Assembly: GCA_947683625.1 (NCBI GenBank)
Contig: CANTUR010000832.1
Coordinates: 248,001 to 312,000, forward strand
DNA: 64,000 nucleotides
From: Mallotus nudiflorus
Lineage: Eukaryota > Streptophyta > Magnoliopsida > Malpighiales > Euphorbiaceae
Direction of reading: 5' to 3'
The translations under genes were made by a program, and so were the position numbers. Each line of letters begins with the position of its first letter. Positions within the stretch are counted from its first letter, which is position 1. Shown here piece by piece: positions 12,580-24,080 of this stretch. The notes beneath the pieces are model-generated. The model did no database searches. It had not been told where the DNA came from and saw only the letters and a list, made by a program, of their open reading frames with translations.

Positions 12580-13551
12580 TAATCTTCCTTATTTTGTTTA
12601 ATTTTATTTATTTTAAAATGAACTACGGTAGAACGGGCTCCCTGATGGGTTTCATTAGGACCGTGTGCACACTGGTACGACTGAGAGTAAGTTTTGGAAG
12701 TTATAAGACTTGGTGATACTTTGCTTTCAGGTGTGATCTATATATTGTTGGAGTCGGTAGCTCGGTGATGCTTTTCTCTCGAGAATTGCTAGTAAATATT
12801 AGTTTAAGTGATTTGACTGAGCCTGATAGCTCGGTGGATGCTTTGCTATCTGGTACTGACAGTTTTTGGATTATAAGAGAGCCAAAAAGTTATTAGAATT
12901 GTGGACTACAGTTCTAACTAGTTTTCTTATAAAAAAAACTATTTACTAAAGTTTATTGTATTTTATATAGTATTTTATGATTTTAAATATTTTATTTCGA
13001 TAAAAGAGGATTTTCAATCAAATGTTTTAAATTATAAATTATAAATTATAAATTTTATATTTCAATATATATATATTTTAAAGGTGATTTTTGCACTATA
13101 TACATTTCTTTTATTAACTTACTTAAAATGATTTAGTGAGATATGACTCCTCTCAATTATTTTTTCAGGATCTCAGGAGTCTTCAATCAGTCAGCCTAAA
13201 TTATGCAGTGTTTCTTCTTCTCTGGCTATTCTTTGTAGGTCTATATGACATATATTATTATGTATCTGAAATCTAGAACATCGCAGTAGTAGTAATGGTT
13301 AACTGTTATGTTATATTTTATGGACTATTACCTGTATTAAAGATTTGTATTAATGGTGATTATTAAGTTTTATCAAAGATTGTTTCGGATATTATGTTAT
13401 TTGTGTTATTTATATTATTTAAACATTTCATTTAATTTATTTTCCCATAATTTATTGAAATTTTCCGTTAGGCTTACAATGGGTTTCGATTACTTTATAT
13501 ATTCCCATTCCTTAGCACCTGTCACGTGCCCTTTGGGTTCGGGTAGTAACA
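7527..13551 (+). mobile_element. gypsy-type solo LTR (LTR B), split by a nested solo LTR
   Basis: The first 16 bases (TGTAAAAACCTGAATA, 7527-7542) match the start of LTR A. The rest resumes at 10608 (GAATATTTCTATATTTTT) and ends GTAGTAACA at 13551. The joined length is about 2.95 kb, close to LTR A (2.83 kb) and LTR C (2.81 kb). It carries the same blocks: CT-rich tract and CCACC patch (10940-11180), 'aggcataaagtgtagttcgg' near 12041, a 'gctcggtggatgctttgct' repeat module (12760-12860), and the 'ccttagcacctgtcacg' end block. No pol sequence adjoins it and no matching target duplication was found (AAAAT left, TTAAA right). Long open frames on the minus strand at 10772-11223 lie over the CT/CCACC patch and are not genes. 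Confidence 0.75.
7543..10607 (-). mobile_element. complete gypsy-type solo LTR, minus strand, target GAATA
   Basis: Read on the minus strand it starts TGTAATATCCCGTAATTTT (10607 leftward) and ends GGGTCGTGACA (at 7543). The 5-mer GAATA is present immediately outside both ends (7538-7542 and 10608-10612). Length is 3,065 bp with no internal coding region, so this is a solo LTR left by recombination between the two LTRs of one element. It contains a GA-rich tract (10113-10230, CT-rich on its own strand) beside a CGG-rich patch (10020-10110). It also holds a duplicated module, 'gccccgagacact..gtcaaccgagctccagca', at 8252-8286 and 8306-8340. The lysine/glutamate-rich frames at 10047-10275 are artefacts of the GA tract. 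Confidence 0.92.
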
Positions 13552-13556
13552 TTAAA

Positions 13557-13689
13557 TGTCCTTAACCACCAAAATTTGCCTCCTGGACTGTATGGGTAGT
13601 TCAGAAATTATGAATGGGCAATAAATGTTCATGTTTAAATAACTATTGAGGTTGTAGCTGAAACCTCTCCACATCTATCACAAGTGTGA
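13557..13689. other. spacer after LTR B
   Basis: Short AT-rich sequence with no recognisable feature. Confidence 0.4.
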
Positions 13690-14870
13690 CAAGTTTTAAA
13701 TTTTGAATTATGAATAATGACTTATACATCAAGGGTCATACAAAGAGACCATACTCAAAATTATTAGATGACACTAGACATCATGCTAAGTATATTAATG
13801 GTAAAGTTACATTCCTTTATTATTCATTATAATATATGATTCATTGCAAGTACCCAAAATATAGGCATTTAATAAAGACTCAACACTCAATAATACTTTA
13901 TGCATGCACGATTAGACATTAGACATTTACCAGCACTTTATAAGTGTATGGTTTGACTCTCACCAGCACTCGTACATGCTCGGTTTGACATTGTGCCTAG
14001 TGCTCAGAATAAATTTCACTAGCAGTCCTTCATGCTTTGTTCGACATTGTGCTAAGTGTTCAGCATAAATATCACTAGCACTCATTTATGCTCGGTCAAC
14101 ACCATGCTTAGTGCTTAGTATAAAAATCACAAGAACTCATTCTTACTCAGTTTAACATCGCGCCTAATGCTTAACATAAAAATCACCATCACTCATTCGT
14201 GCTTAATTTGACACTGCCCTTAGTGCTGAGCATAATAATCATATGCACTTATGATGTGCTTAGATCAACATTCACCAACACTTATAATATACTCGGTTTG
14301 ACTCTCACTAGCAAAAGGCAACATTTGACCACTATAGGTCATTCGGACATAAATATTTGAGTAACATTATGCAGGACTCTTGATATCCCATTTCCATATC
14401 TAGGCCCAAAATGAAAGTCCAACACTCTAAAGCCTATGAAGAAGTACAAATACATATAAAAAGAGATAATCTACTTTACCCCCAATAAGGAAAACTAGTC
14501 CTTTTAGGACAAAGAATATCAATAATCAAAGTCCAAACCCAATACAGTTTGATCTATATATTTTTTTATACATACCTCTCATCTCTTCTCAAGTTATTCA
14601 TTCTTAACATTCTCCACATTCTATTCATTCCATACTTATACACCATACTAACTTAAGTATCAGAGTCCTCATAGGAGAAATCCTATAAGTTCACTCTAAC
14701 TCTATTTGTGCGAGTAGATTTGAATGATTTATGAATGAGCTATCAAGATCCAAATTCAAATACTTTTATATTTTCTTTGCTTGTTAACAATTAATTTTTA
14801 AAGTTCACTAAACTTTGAGTAATCCAGTTTGATCCGAGTAGGACTATATAGAGATGACAAAATTCCTTCA
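13690..14870 (+). repeat. degenerate LTR-like segment
   Basis: The segment has the layout of a plant LTR with no coding sequence. A repeat-rich first part (13920-14330) is followed by a TATA-like stretch near 14560. A CT-rich leader with many 'attcattc' words comes next (14580-14640), then 'acttaagtatcagagtcctcatag' near 14650. That last block resembles the 'CTTGAGCGTCGGAGT' block common near the transcript start of several plant LTR retrotransposons. Termini and target duplication are not clear, so the class is not assigned. Confidence 0.35.
13920..14325 (+). repeat. degenerate 56-bp tandem repeat, about seven units
   Basis: Units follow the pattern 'cactagcactcattcatgctcggtttgacattgtgcctagtgctcagcataaatat', written here only as a description of the shared layout. 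Three neighbouring units from 14009 measure 56, 55 and 56 bases. Identity between units is moderate and falls towards both edges. No unit is an open frame across the array. Confidence 0.8.
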
Positions 14871-15187
14871 ATAACTAAAGCAAAAATATCTCATTTCAGT
14901 TCATACTAATAGTTGATTTACTTGATTATCCTTTTTATCTAACTTTAACTATATTTTGTGGTAGTCAATATTAAATAAAATTAATGGAGTCATATTTTAT
15001 CAGAGTGCTTAAAATGATGTTAAAGTCTTACGTAACTGATTAAATATTTTAAACTATTAAGTAAGTAATGAAATTCAAAATACTTTAATTAATGAGTTAA
15101 AATAATTTTTTCTTTTTTTCATTTTAATAAATGGATGAATTAATATAGAAGAAAATAATTTTTTTTATTTCTTTCAATGAATTGTTG
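14871..15187. other. AT-rich spacer, nothing recognised
   Basis: AT-rich sequence between the LTR-like segment and the 3' end of the LINE. No feature seen. Confidence 0.5.
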
Positions 15188-15249
15188 TTTTTTTAATTAA
15201 AACAAAATTTTATTAAATAAAAGGAAATTACAATTGATCCTTCAAAACA

Positions 15250-18200
15250 AAAGGCACAAAAAATAAAGGAACCTTTTGCCTTTGCTAAGACATTAGCAAC
15301 CTTATTTGCTTGTCGTCAGATAAAACAAAGATAAACTCGTCAACATTAAGCTAGTAACTTTTTACAAGATCCAACAATTATTCCAAACTCTAAAATATTT
15401 GAAGAAAAACCATTTATAGCATCAACAATAACTTTTAAATTAGATTTTATTGCCATATTTGCATAACCTTGCAAATGGAGCCAATTAAGAGCCTCCTTTA
15501 AACATAAGCCTTCAACTAAATGGGCAACAAAATTACCAGTAATCTCTAAAGATCTGCCAATGAGAACTGAGCCATTCTAATCATAAAGAATCTATCCAAA
15601 CTCACCTGAGCTCGAGCTAAATGTATAGATACGTCAATATGGAACTTCAACTGGCCTTGAATTGGCTTCTTCCACTTCACAGCGACCGCTTGGTCACCTC
15701 TTACCATTTTTCTTTAAGAAATTTGATGAGATTGAATATCATGAAGAAAATTAATAGCTCAATAAACACATGACTATGGAGATAAGAAAAGAGAACTCTA
15801 AACCCAGTTGTTTCTTTATTTCTAAATCGACCATAAAACCATACAAATTTTTTCACAAGTTTGAGTATCACACCTACCAAACATGAACTCCAACCAAGAT
15901 GAGAACTTATTAACCTAAATATCCAATAAAAGAATATTAGCAGCTATCCAACATTTAGAAGTAAAGGAATATTCCATAAAAAGGTACATTTGATGATCTC
16001 TAACTTCTTAATAAAATGGGCAAACATTAGGAATAGTGCAGCCCTTCAAGAAGAGACATTTTTTAACTAGAGAAAATCACAGCAGACTTTCTAAATGAAA
16101 GATTTTACCTCTAGTGACAAAGCAAAGTTTACCATTTGAAGCCTTGTGGAATTGAATTCAAACTTAGAAGACTCTCTACAACCATACTATAACCCAACTT
16201 CACTTTATAAATGCCTTTTTTTTTATCATAGTTCTAAATAAGGCCATCACCATAATCATAATTTCCCATTGGCATCTGAAGGATCTTTTCCATATCCTGA
16301 TGACAAAAAACCTCCATTACAAGCTTTACATCCTATTCACACATCCTAGGAATACAAAGATCACTCACCTTTAAATTTTCCATATCAATAACAATTAAAG
16401 TAACTATATTAAAATTTAAAGGATTACACACCCAAGGATCAGTCTAAACATTCTATTTTTAGTTATTAGAGGGATAAAATGTGGCATCAACATTGAACGG
16501 TTCCTATGGTCAACATTTGAACTAAACATAATGCCTAACTTTTGAAGATTAATTGTTTGCTTAGAGTTAGTCTCATAAACATGAAAAATTAACTTTAGAA
16601 TTCTACAATCCCAATAGTGGCTTAAAAGAAAAAGAAACTGTCATTAGCAAAAAGAAGATGGGAAAGAGTAAGAGCACCTTGACAAATATGCAAACTAGGC
16701 AAATCCTCATAAGATTCAACCTTTTTAGCCAAATTAGATAAACCCTTTACATAAAGAATAAAAAGACATAAGGAAAGTGGATCCCCTTGCCGAAGACTAT
16801 GACTAAGATTAATAGGGCCAATTTTCTTCCCATTCAAAAGCACATGATAAGACATAAAAGTAACACACTATATAATCCAATTCACCCCAGTTAGAGTTAA
16901 AACCCACATGAATAAGATCAACTTTAAAAAATGGCCAACGTATAAGGTCATAAGCCTTGCTAATATCAACTTTGAACACCACATCACTAACTTTACCTTT
17001 AACCTTCCTCTTTTTAGAATGAGCCATTTTAAAAGCTATAATAACATTATCCATTATAAAATGGCCAGAGATGAAAGCAGTTGCTTAGAAGAGATTAGAT
17101 TTAGCAAAAACAACCTTTAATCTATTTGCCAAAACTTTAGCAAAAATTTTATAAAGAATATTGCACAAAGAAATAGACCAAAAGTCTTTAACTAAATGGC
17201 TTATCACATTTTGAAATAAGAATAATAGTCATTTGAATCAATTCAATAGGAAATTCACCACAAGACAACTAATGTATACACACCTAAAAAATGTCACTCC
17301 TTAACTCTACCCAAAAATGTTGGAAAAAACCTAGATTCAACCCATCAAGACCAGATGCTTTATCAGGATGCATCTGAAAAGTGGCTTTACAAAATTCATC
17401 AAGAGCAAAAGGCTCATTAAGGAGAGCTTTTAATCCCTTATTTTTCCTATTACTCCATACCATAACACAAACTTTTAATCTATCCAATAAAGCTTTTTCA
17501 TGTGAAGACTGTCGTAAAATCTTCACATTATCAATAAAATCAACCTCTTTTAACCATGTATTTTAAAGCAAAAACTACCATATCTCACACTTCTTTTAAA
17601 AGGAACAAAACGTAAATAGATTGGATGGTGATTTGAGATAGATGTGAAAACACATTGAAGCTCTACAAGAGGGATAAGATTTAATCACGACTTTGAAACT
17701 AAAGATCTGTCTATCCGTTCAATAACAAAATGAGATGAATTTCTCTTGCATTCCAAAGTAAGATTATATCCTTGCAAAAGGAAGTCAATTAGTTCACACT
17801 CTTCTATAACATATTGAAAACCATGAGGAGCCATTCAGGTTAAGGTTGGTTGCTTGTTTTATCCTCATAAAATAACGTGTCATTAAAGTCGCCTATAACA
17901 CACTATGGCAAAGTATCATGTGAATGTAACTGGTGAAGCAAAGCCCAAGATTGACTACGTTTAGCTCTATTTGTAAAACCATAAAATCCTATACAATGCC
18001 AAGGCATATTATTAAATCTAGAGACAGTAAATAAATATGGCTTGTATAGAAAGAGAGAGCATCAATAAAGAAATTATCAGTCCATAATAAAGCTAATCCA
18101 CCATTATGTCTAGAATAATCAACAGAAACACACCCTGACTAACCCAATATAACTTTTATTTCATCAATTTTATTAGAGTGAATAAAAGTTTCAATAAGAA

Positions 18201-18300
18201 ATAACAAAAAAGGGCCTACAAGAATTAACTAAATCCTTTAATGCTAAAACTACATATGGATTATCTAGACCACGACAGTTTCATGTAATGTAATTTATAT
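15250..18300 (-). pseudogene. LINE ORF2 remnant: endonuclease, reverse transcriptase, RNase H
   Basis: Endonuclease, about 18290-17650: a stop followed by NCRGLDNPYVVLALKDL (Trp lost to TGA), then VSVDYSRHNGGLALLW and the GDFND motif (frames shifted). RT, about 17520-16620: PDKASGLDGLNLGFFQ at 17390-17330, VFKVDISKAYDLIRWPFF at 16975-16920, then GKKIGPINLSHSLRQGDPLS and SHLLFANDSFF. The catalytic F/Y-A-D-D motif reads FAND. RNase H-like tail, about 15740-15290: KKPIQGQLKFHIDVSIHLARAQVSLD and RQANKVANVLAKAKG. The order and domains fit the plant L1 clade that carries an RNase H. The frame is interrupted many times. Confidence 0.87.
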
Positions 18301-19485
18301 CCCCTAATAGGGTCCATGCATAGGCCTAGTAGACAAAACATTTGAGGTGGAATGGGTGAGAGCAAAAGAACCATTTAAACATTCATTAGTAAGAAGGACA
18401 GCCGCTCTATTCATAAAATGTTCTTTATCATCTTCATAGGCTACAGGAAATGACACGTTTCCTCTTTTTATCATAAAGCAAGTCCATTTCAGCATCCTCT
18501 TGGACTTGAGAGTCCATAGGCTTAAGCCCAAAAGAACTATCTTAGAACTTAAGAGAGCTTATTTGAATTTAAAAGCACCACCATAGTATTTTCTCCTTTA
18601 CATCATACAAGTACTCTTACCCTTATTAGAAGATTTTAAATTCGAACTAATCTTAGCCAATTCCCTTTTTTCTATTGGGACATTAAATTTTCTGAAATCA
18701 TTAGTTGATAATGAATCCCCAAAATCCTATAACCAATGTTCCCCTCTTGTTCTGAAGATTTTTTAGTTGAAGCTTTTAACCATGACCCCCATGACTTTTG
18801 TAACTCAGAGCTGGAATCATCAAATAATTTTGGACAGAAGTTTTCAATACATGAGAATAAACCAAAAAGATAATAAAAATTAGGGATTCTTTCATATTTA
18901 AACTAGACTATAAAGAATTAATCATTGCTAACCTTAATTTTCTTCCAAAATTTTAAAGGTTGAAGAATATCCAACTTAACCTGAACTCTCATGTAACTTC
19001 TCCAATAGCTCGCATTATTACCAACATTGTAATCTAGAAACTCAAAAAAAAAAAAATTCCTAATTGTTTTCCCACAACCAATGACATATACCCAACAGGA
19101 AGATTATGAATTTATACCTAGACAAATACATGAGTGAGTGGCACTATGGATGGAACATCACCTCATTTCAAATGATGAAATATCAGCATACGATTATTGA
19201 AAGACCATGGACCATAATCCATAACTCTACGCAACTCGACATGGTGGAAAAATTGGAATAGTTATCAATGATATCCTATTTCTTTTATGCAAATGCCTTT
19301 GCCAAGACGCCAAATACTGGCCATTCTATTTTTCATAGCAACAAAGTTAATTGACTAATATATTAGGAACTTTCGCACTAAACATAACTCATGAAATCAA
19401 CCTTAGTCCTCGGATTATCATTAGAGATGTCAAGCTTATCTTCTTCATCTATAGTCAAAAAAAGCATAACAAAATGGTCCTCCAT
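18300..19485 (-). pseudogene. LINE ORF1 (gag-like, zinc-knuckle) remnant
   Basis: The likely start reads MEDHFVMLFLTIDEEDKLDIS at 19485, at the end of a pyrimidine-rich leader. Near 19215-18930 the minus strand reads PWSFNNRMLIFHHL, HNLPVGYMS and YWRSYMRVQVKLDILQPL, the layout of the DUF4283-type domain of plant LINE ORF1. Near 18900-18770 it reads YERIPNFYYLFGLFSCIENFCPKLF, then WGSWLKA. This is the zinc-knuckle position with most of its Cys and His ligands changed. Several stops and frameshifts break it. In a live element ORF1 binds the element RNA. Confidence 0.82.
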
Positions 19486-19700
19486 TGAAGAAAAAATAGA
19501 AAAATAGAAGAGGCCAAACCAACATTGAATTGTAGAGGAAGAAAATAGAAAGAAGATGAAAAGAGAATAGAAAATCAAAAAAATGAAAACTCTCACAGAA
19601 CAGAGACAAACATTATTTTGATGAAATCTTAAAACAAAAAATAGTTCACCCTTTTTTAAAATACTACTCTTGGCCCTAACCAAATATGAAAAGCTCATCT

Positions 19701-19916
19701 ATGATGAGAGATATGATGTTGTATTATAACCTTGGTATACCAAGAAAAGTACTTTAACAATTGGAAAATTACTGTATAGCAAGGTGATTCATATCTCCAA
19801 ATAGAATTTTGTCCTAAAAAAAATCTTTGAATAGAATTTTCATTAATAAAAATATAGTCCAAGATTTTTCTAAAAAAGCATGAACATGTTGTGCTTACAA
19901 AAATTAGTTCAACATC
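19701..19916. other. spacer between LINE and SINE
   Basis: AT-rich; contains the left target-duplication copy of the SINE at 19904-19916. Nothing else recognised. Confidence 0.5.
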
Positions 19917-20029
19917 GTCCTCTTTTTGTAGTCTAATGGTTCAGGTGATGGACATTATAAAGTAAGATATAGGTTCAATTCCCCACTCCCCCCTTAACCT
20001 CCTAGTTGTTAAAAAAAAAAAAAAAAATC
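19917..20029 (+). mobile_element. tRNA-derived SINE with poly(A) tail
   Basis: A box-A-like sequence (TAGTCTAATGGTTCAGG, from 19929) and a box-B-like sequence (AGGTTCAATTCC, from 19971) lie about 40 bases apart, as in tRNA-derived SINEs transcribed by RNA polymerase III. The body ends in a 17-base A tract (20011-20027). It is flanked by a 13-base direct repeat, TTAGTTCAACATC (19904-19916) and TCAGTCCAACATC (20028-20040), which differ only by two C/T changes. The body is only about 95 bases, short for a plant SINE. Confidence 0.82.
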
Positions 20030-20040
20030 AGTCCAACATC

Positions 20041-20690
20041 ACTTATAGTACCTAAAATATCAAAGAAAAAATGACTTGCATTTTGGGATCTTTTCCATCT
20101 CTAGAAGAAATTATCTGCAATTGATTAGAAAAAAGAAAATTTTAATGATAAAACATAATTATTTTTAGAATGATACAAAATAATGAATCATGACGAGATA
20201 AGCACAATTAGATATGTCATTTTCTATGAAGATGATGATAAGATGATGTACGGTTTACCTATTAATCAAATGCTAATCTTATCATTTTCTATTTAACCCA
20301 AAAGGAAAACCTTATCATCTCTATTAATGGTTGGTCTTACTTACTTTTTCCTTCTTTTTCAATAAACTTTTTTTTGGTAATTATCACCGTAATTGGTAGG
20401 TGTGTGTGTATATATATATATATATAGAATGTTGAGTAAATCAAAAATTTGATAAGTGTCTCTATTCATTTCTAAAAGTTTACGTGTTCAGTTTTAAAAA
20501 AAAATCTTATTTTATAATACACATATTTTATTTTATGTTAAAACACTTTTATTCTGTTATATGTAAAACATTACTCTTTTTTACCTTAAAAATTTTATAT
20601 CTTTTATTCTAATTAGAAAATCCATTTTTTCAACCATTTTCTATTTTTTATTTTATTTATTCAATTATTATTATTACTATACATATTTAA
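20041..20690. other. AT-rich spacer with a TG/TA microsatellite
   Basis: No gene or element recognised. A (TG)n(TA)n tract lies at 20400-20426. Confidence 0.5.
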
Positions 20691-20744
20691 AAATAGGGTG
20701 GAGATTTTTACACTCCACCACTGATTTTTGCACTCTATTTTATT

Positions 20745-21735
20745 AATTATAAATTACATAACTATCTTTTGTTGAAAATTTTATTCTATTATTAATTATA
20801 ATTACTAAACTGTCATTTTTTTCATTTTCTTTTCAAATTTATTGTTTGATGTTTAACATTTCAAAACTACTTGTAATGGAGTTTTTTTTTTTTGGCGTGA
20901 CTAATTTGATATAGTCTGTTATTTTTTTGTAAGTACTCTTTAATTTTTAACATATTAATAGTAAAATTTATACCAATTATAGTAAATAACAAATCTTTTT
21001 TTTATGAAGAGTTTTTTTTAAATATTATATGCACATAATTTTTATTTTTTTTATTTTATCATCAATTTTTAAAAAATCATTTAAAAATTAAATTATGTGA
21101 TTAAAAAATCATCGTAAAAATTTAACAATAATTCATCATATAAAAAGTATTCACAAATTAATTGAGATAAAATTTCACATGTGATTCAGATCAAATATAT
21201 CCCAACAAATATTCTAATTAAATTACACTAAAAGAAGTCTATTTGATAAAGATATATAGCACTTACTTTTCTATTATTGATATGTTATAACACTTGTCTT
21301 AAAAATTAAAATTACAACAAATTTTTATTAAATTTTTATAATATATGCTTTTAATCATATAATTTGATTTTTATATTATTTTTAAAGAATTATGAAAAAA
21401 AATAAAATAAAATAATGTGCATATGATATTTAAAAACTGTTCATAAAAGTAAAAATGATTTTTTTTTTCTAATTAGTGCAAGTTTATAATTGTTTAAACA
21501 AATTAAAAGTTAAAGAGTGTTTATAAAAATTAATTGACTATGCTAATGTTTTAATGCAAAAAAAAAAATTTGATGTAAGCTTGATCACAAGTAGTGTTAT
21601 AATTTCAAGAATTAAATTATAAATATAGATAAAAAAAAAATTAAAAAGAGCATAGTTTAGAAATAGTAATTAATGAAAAAAATAAACATTCTAAATGAAG
21701 GGTAATTATGTAACTTAAAATTTCGATAATTAACA
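20745..21735. repeat. ~1 kb imperfect foldback (inverted repeat) element
   Basis: Left arm 20745-21190 and right arm 21240-21735 are reverse complements over most of their length, with many mismatches and small gaps. Matching landmarks are 'taaattacataactat' (left) with 'taagttacataattac' (right, minus strand), 'actctttaatttttaacat' with 'actctttaacttttaattt', and 'aaatattatatgcacataat' with 'aaatatcatatgcacattat'. There is no open frame. It may be a MITE-like foldback transposon or an old inverted duplication. Its termini and target site are unclear. Confidence 0.65.
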
Positions 21736-22740
21736 TGTATATTTTTATAAAAATGATTAACATGTTAAAATAGATTATTTTTGTTAAAATAGATTATTAT
21801 GTCTTTATATATTATGTAATTCATCAATTATTTTTGTAATGAAAATAGAAATTAATGTTTTAATTTCGTGTACTCTAAGACTTGTATTCATGTTTTAAGT
21901 TGTGGTAATTTGTCTATAAATTTTGTATTTTCTAATAATTTTACGGAATTTAACATGGTATGTCCACTAAGTAAATTATAGGCTGATATAAAAATTAGCA
22001 AACAAAAAAAAATAATTTTTATCCTTAACTTTTCTCTTTTTTCAAATATTTCTTTTTTCTTTTATTTTTTAGTACAATTGTAGTTGTTTGATGTCTCATG
22101 GAATTCATCATGACCATTTGATTTTATTTATTGTTGAATTAAATTGAGAACTAAGTAAAAAAATAAAAATAAGAAATTCACCATAAAATTATTAAGTTAA
22201 ATTTCTATGAAGACATTGAGGATATATTTGAAAGAAAAATATTGAAGTTAGGAATAGAAAAATGAACATCTTATATTATTAATTTCAACACCAATGAGTA
22301 TATCTACATATACACATATCATGTCAATAACGACACATTAATTTGTGTCCGAATAAAATTACTATAAAATGAAAAGTTTATAAACCAAAAAATCACAAAT
22401 TGACAATAGAAATATATTAGTAAACTTAAGGATATAATAATCTATTATCCCTTAACAATATCACTATTTTCAGTGATGTTGTTAGCTTGAATAAATATTT
22501 TTGGACACTGATATTTTTAGTCTTATAAATTATACTTTTTTTCACAATTAAATTCTAAAAAGAAAAATTTTCAATGGTATAAAAAATTTTATTTTTTTTA
22601 CATTTCAATTTATATCATCTAATTTTTTTACCCCATAATCTTCTTCTTCTTCATTGAAAGATCCACTATCGATCTTCCTTTCCAGCTTAAACCTACAACC
22701 AATTAGAACATCTATGGCTAACATTTCCTATCAAAATAAA
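21736..22740. other. AT-rich spacer, nothing recognised
   Basis: No open frame, RNA gene or clear repeat was recognised. Confidence 0.5.
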
Positions 22741-23109
22741 CAAATATTATAGTTCATAAACCACTTTGGTACAACATGCGAGCTCGGTTGAGAAGAATTT
22801 GGCATGAAATGGCAAAATTTATGAACAATTCACAAAAAAAAAAAAGAAAAAAAAAATCAACAAGTGAGTTTCGGTGAATGCTGATACCAGAACATTTTAC
22901 AAGTTAGTTTTAGCTAATAGTGCAAGATTATAAAAATTGCAAAAATTTACTTGAAGTGGTAAGATGGGGAAAATGAAGAGACTTATCCAAGCAATTCATG
23001 TAGTTAAACCAATAAAATGTTACTTGTTCAAAGAATTTTTCAAAGTGTTAGTGGAAATAAGTGACTAAGTTTAGTTGTACCAAAGTGGTTTGTGAGTCAT
23101 AATATTTGG
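22741..23109. mobile_element. 369-bp element with ~36-bp terminal inverted repeats
   Basis: The left end CAAATATTATAGTTCATAAA continues with CCACTTTGGTACAAC. The right end (23073-23109), read on the minus strand, gives CAAATATTATGACTCACAAA and then the same CCACTTTGGTACAAC. That is about 32 of 36 positions identical. The interior is non-coding. Size and structure fit a non-autonomous TIR element (MITE). The superfamily and target duplication could not be settled. Confidence 0.65.
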
Positions 23110-24080
23110 TTTATAATCTTTAAAAAATTTATTATCATTATATTCATAGTGAAATTGTGGCAAATTTGTTAAATTCCTCGGGAGATTTATTGAAGATAAA
23201 TGGTAAAAAATTATGACAAAAGTCTTAAATTGCCAATGCAAAAATTTTCTTATATTGGTTTCGATAATGACATGGCAAGGGTCTTGAATGTGATTAAAGC
23301 TTAAAAATAAAGAATGTGCAAAAACAATGTAAATTTGGGTTTTAAGGCATTAATCAATTTGAGTTTTATTTCAAAATGATTCCAAAAGCTTGAAAATTAA
23401 TCACTTAAATATTATTTTGACACAAATTTTGTTGAAAAGACATTGCTTAAGCCAAGGTCATCGAGCAAAAGTCAAAATTCAAATATTATTTCGACTTATT
23501 TTTATCAAGTCAAAATTCACAACAATGCATGGAATTTTTGAAAAATTAAATCAGAATATATTTAGGCAAATCACATAATCAAACTTGTTTTGACATTTTA
23601 TTGCTAAAATAAATTTTAAAGTTTATGTTTTCCCGATGAATTCTAATATGTAAGGTTTGAAAGATACTAATGCACAAAATTAACAAATTTTGACAATTAC
23701 ACAAGAGTTAAGCCCAAATCAAGGCGTATTCCCCTAAGGCATAGTACAAGTAAAAAAATGACGTAAGGAATAGCCGATTCTCATCAAACTGTCATAAAAA
23801 AAAAAACTTGAAATTTTTGGCTAATAAATAGATCATCAAGTAATATCAAACAAATCCAAGATGCCTTAGGCAAATTTATACCAATTTCACAATTCTTCAA
23901 AATAACAAATAGTAAATTTTTATTTCACAATACATTATTATCATCAACTCAAAGAAAACAAGTCATACAAACACATAATGGATTGATGTTCAAAGGAAAA
24001 TCAAACACCAAACCAATACATTATCATCAATTCTACAAATTTTCAAACTACGAAATAGTAAATTGACTCTTAAAGGGTAT
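23110..24080. other. AT-rich spacer, nothing recognised
   Basis: No supported feature. The 62-codon frame at 23390 has no recognisable content. Confidence 0.45.

Larger units (their letters stand above)
15188..19700 (-). mobile_element. L1-type LINE with RNase H domain, minus strand, decayed
   Basis: Running leftward from about 19700 there is a pyrimidine-rich 5' leader, then ORF1 (start near 19485) and ORF2 with endonuclease, reverse transcriptase and a C-terminal RNase H-like domain. A short A-rich tail at about 15188-15202 (T-rich on the plus strand) marks the 3' end. The length of about 4.5 kb is a little under the usual plant L1 size, and the frames are broken many times. A clear target duplication was not found. 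The element is inactive. Confidence 0.88.

Noticed and set aside
14241..14335. CRISPR-like or other spaced repeat system in the tandem arrays
   Set aside because: Units are contiguous and diverged with no unique spacers, and the DNA is plant nuclear.
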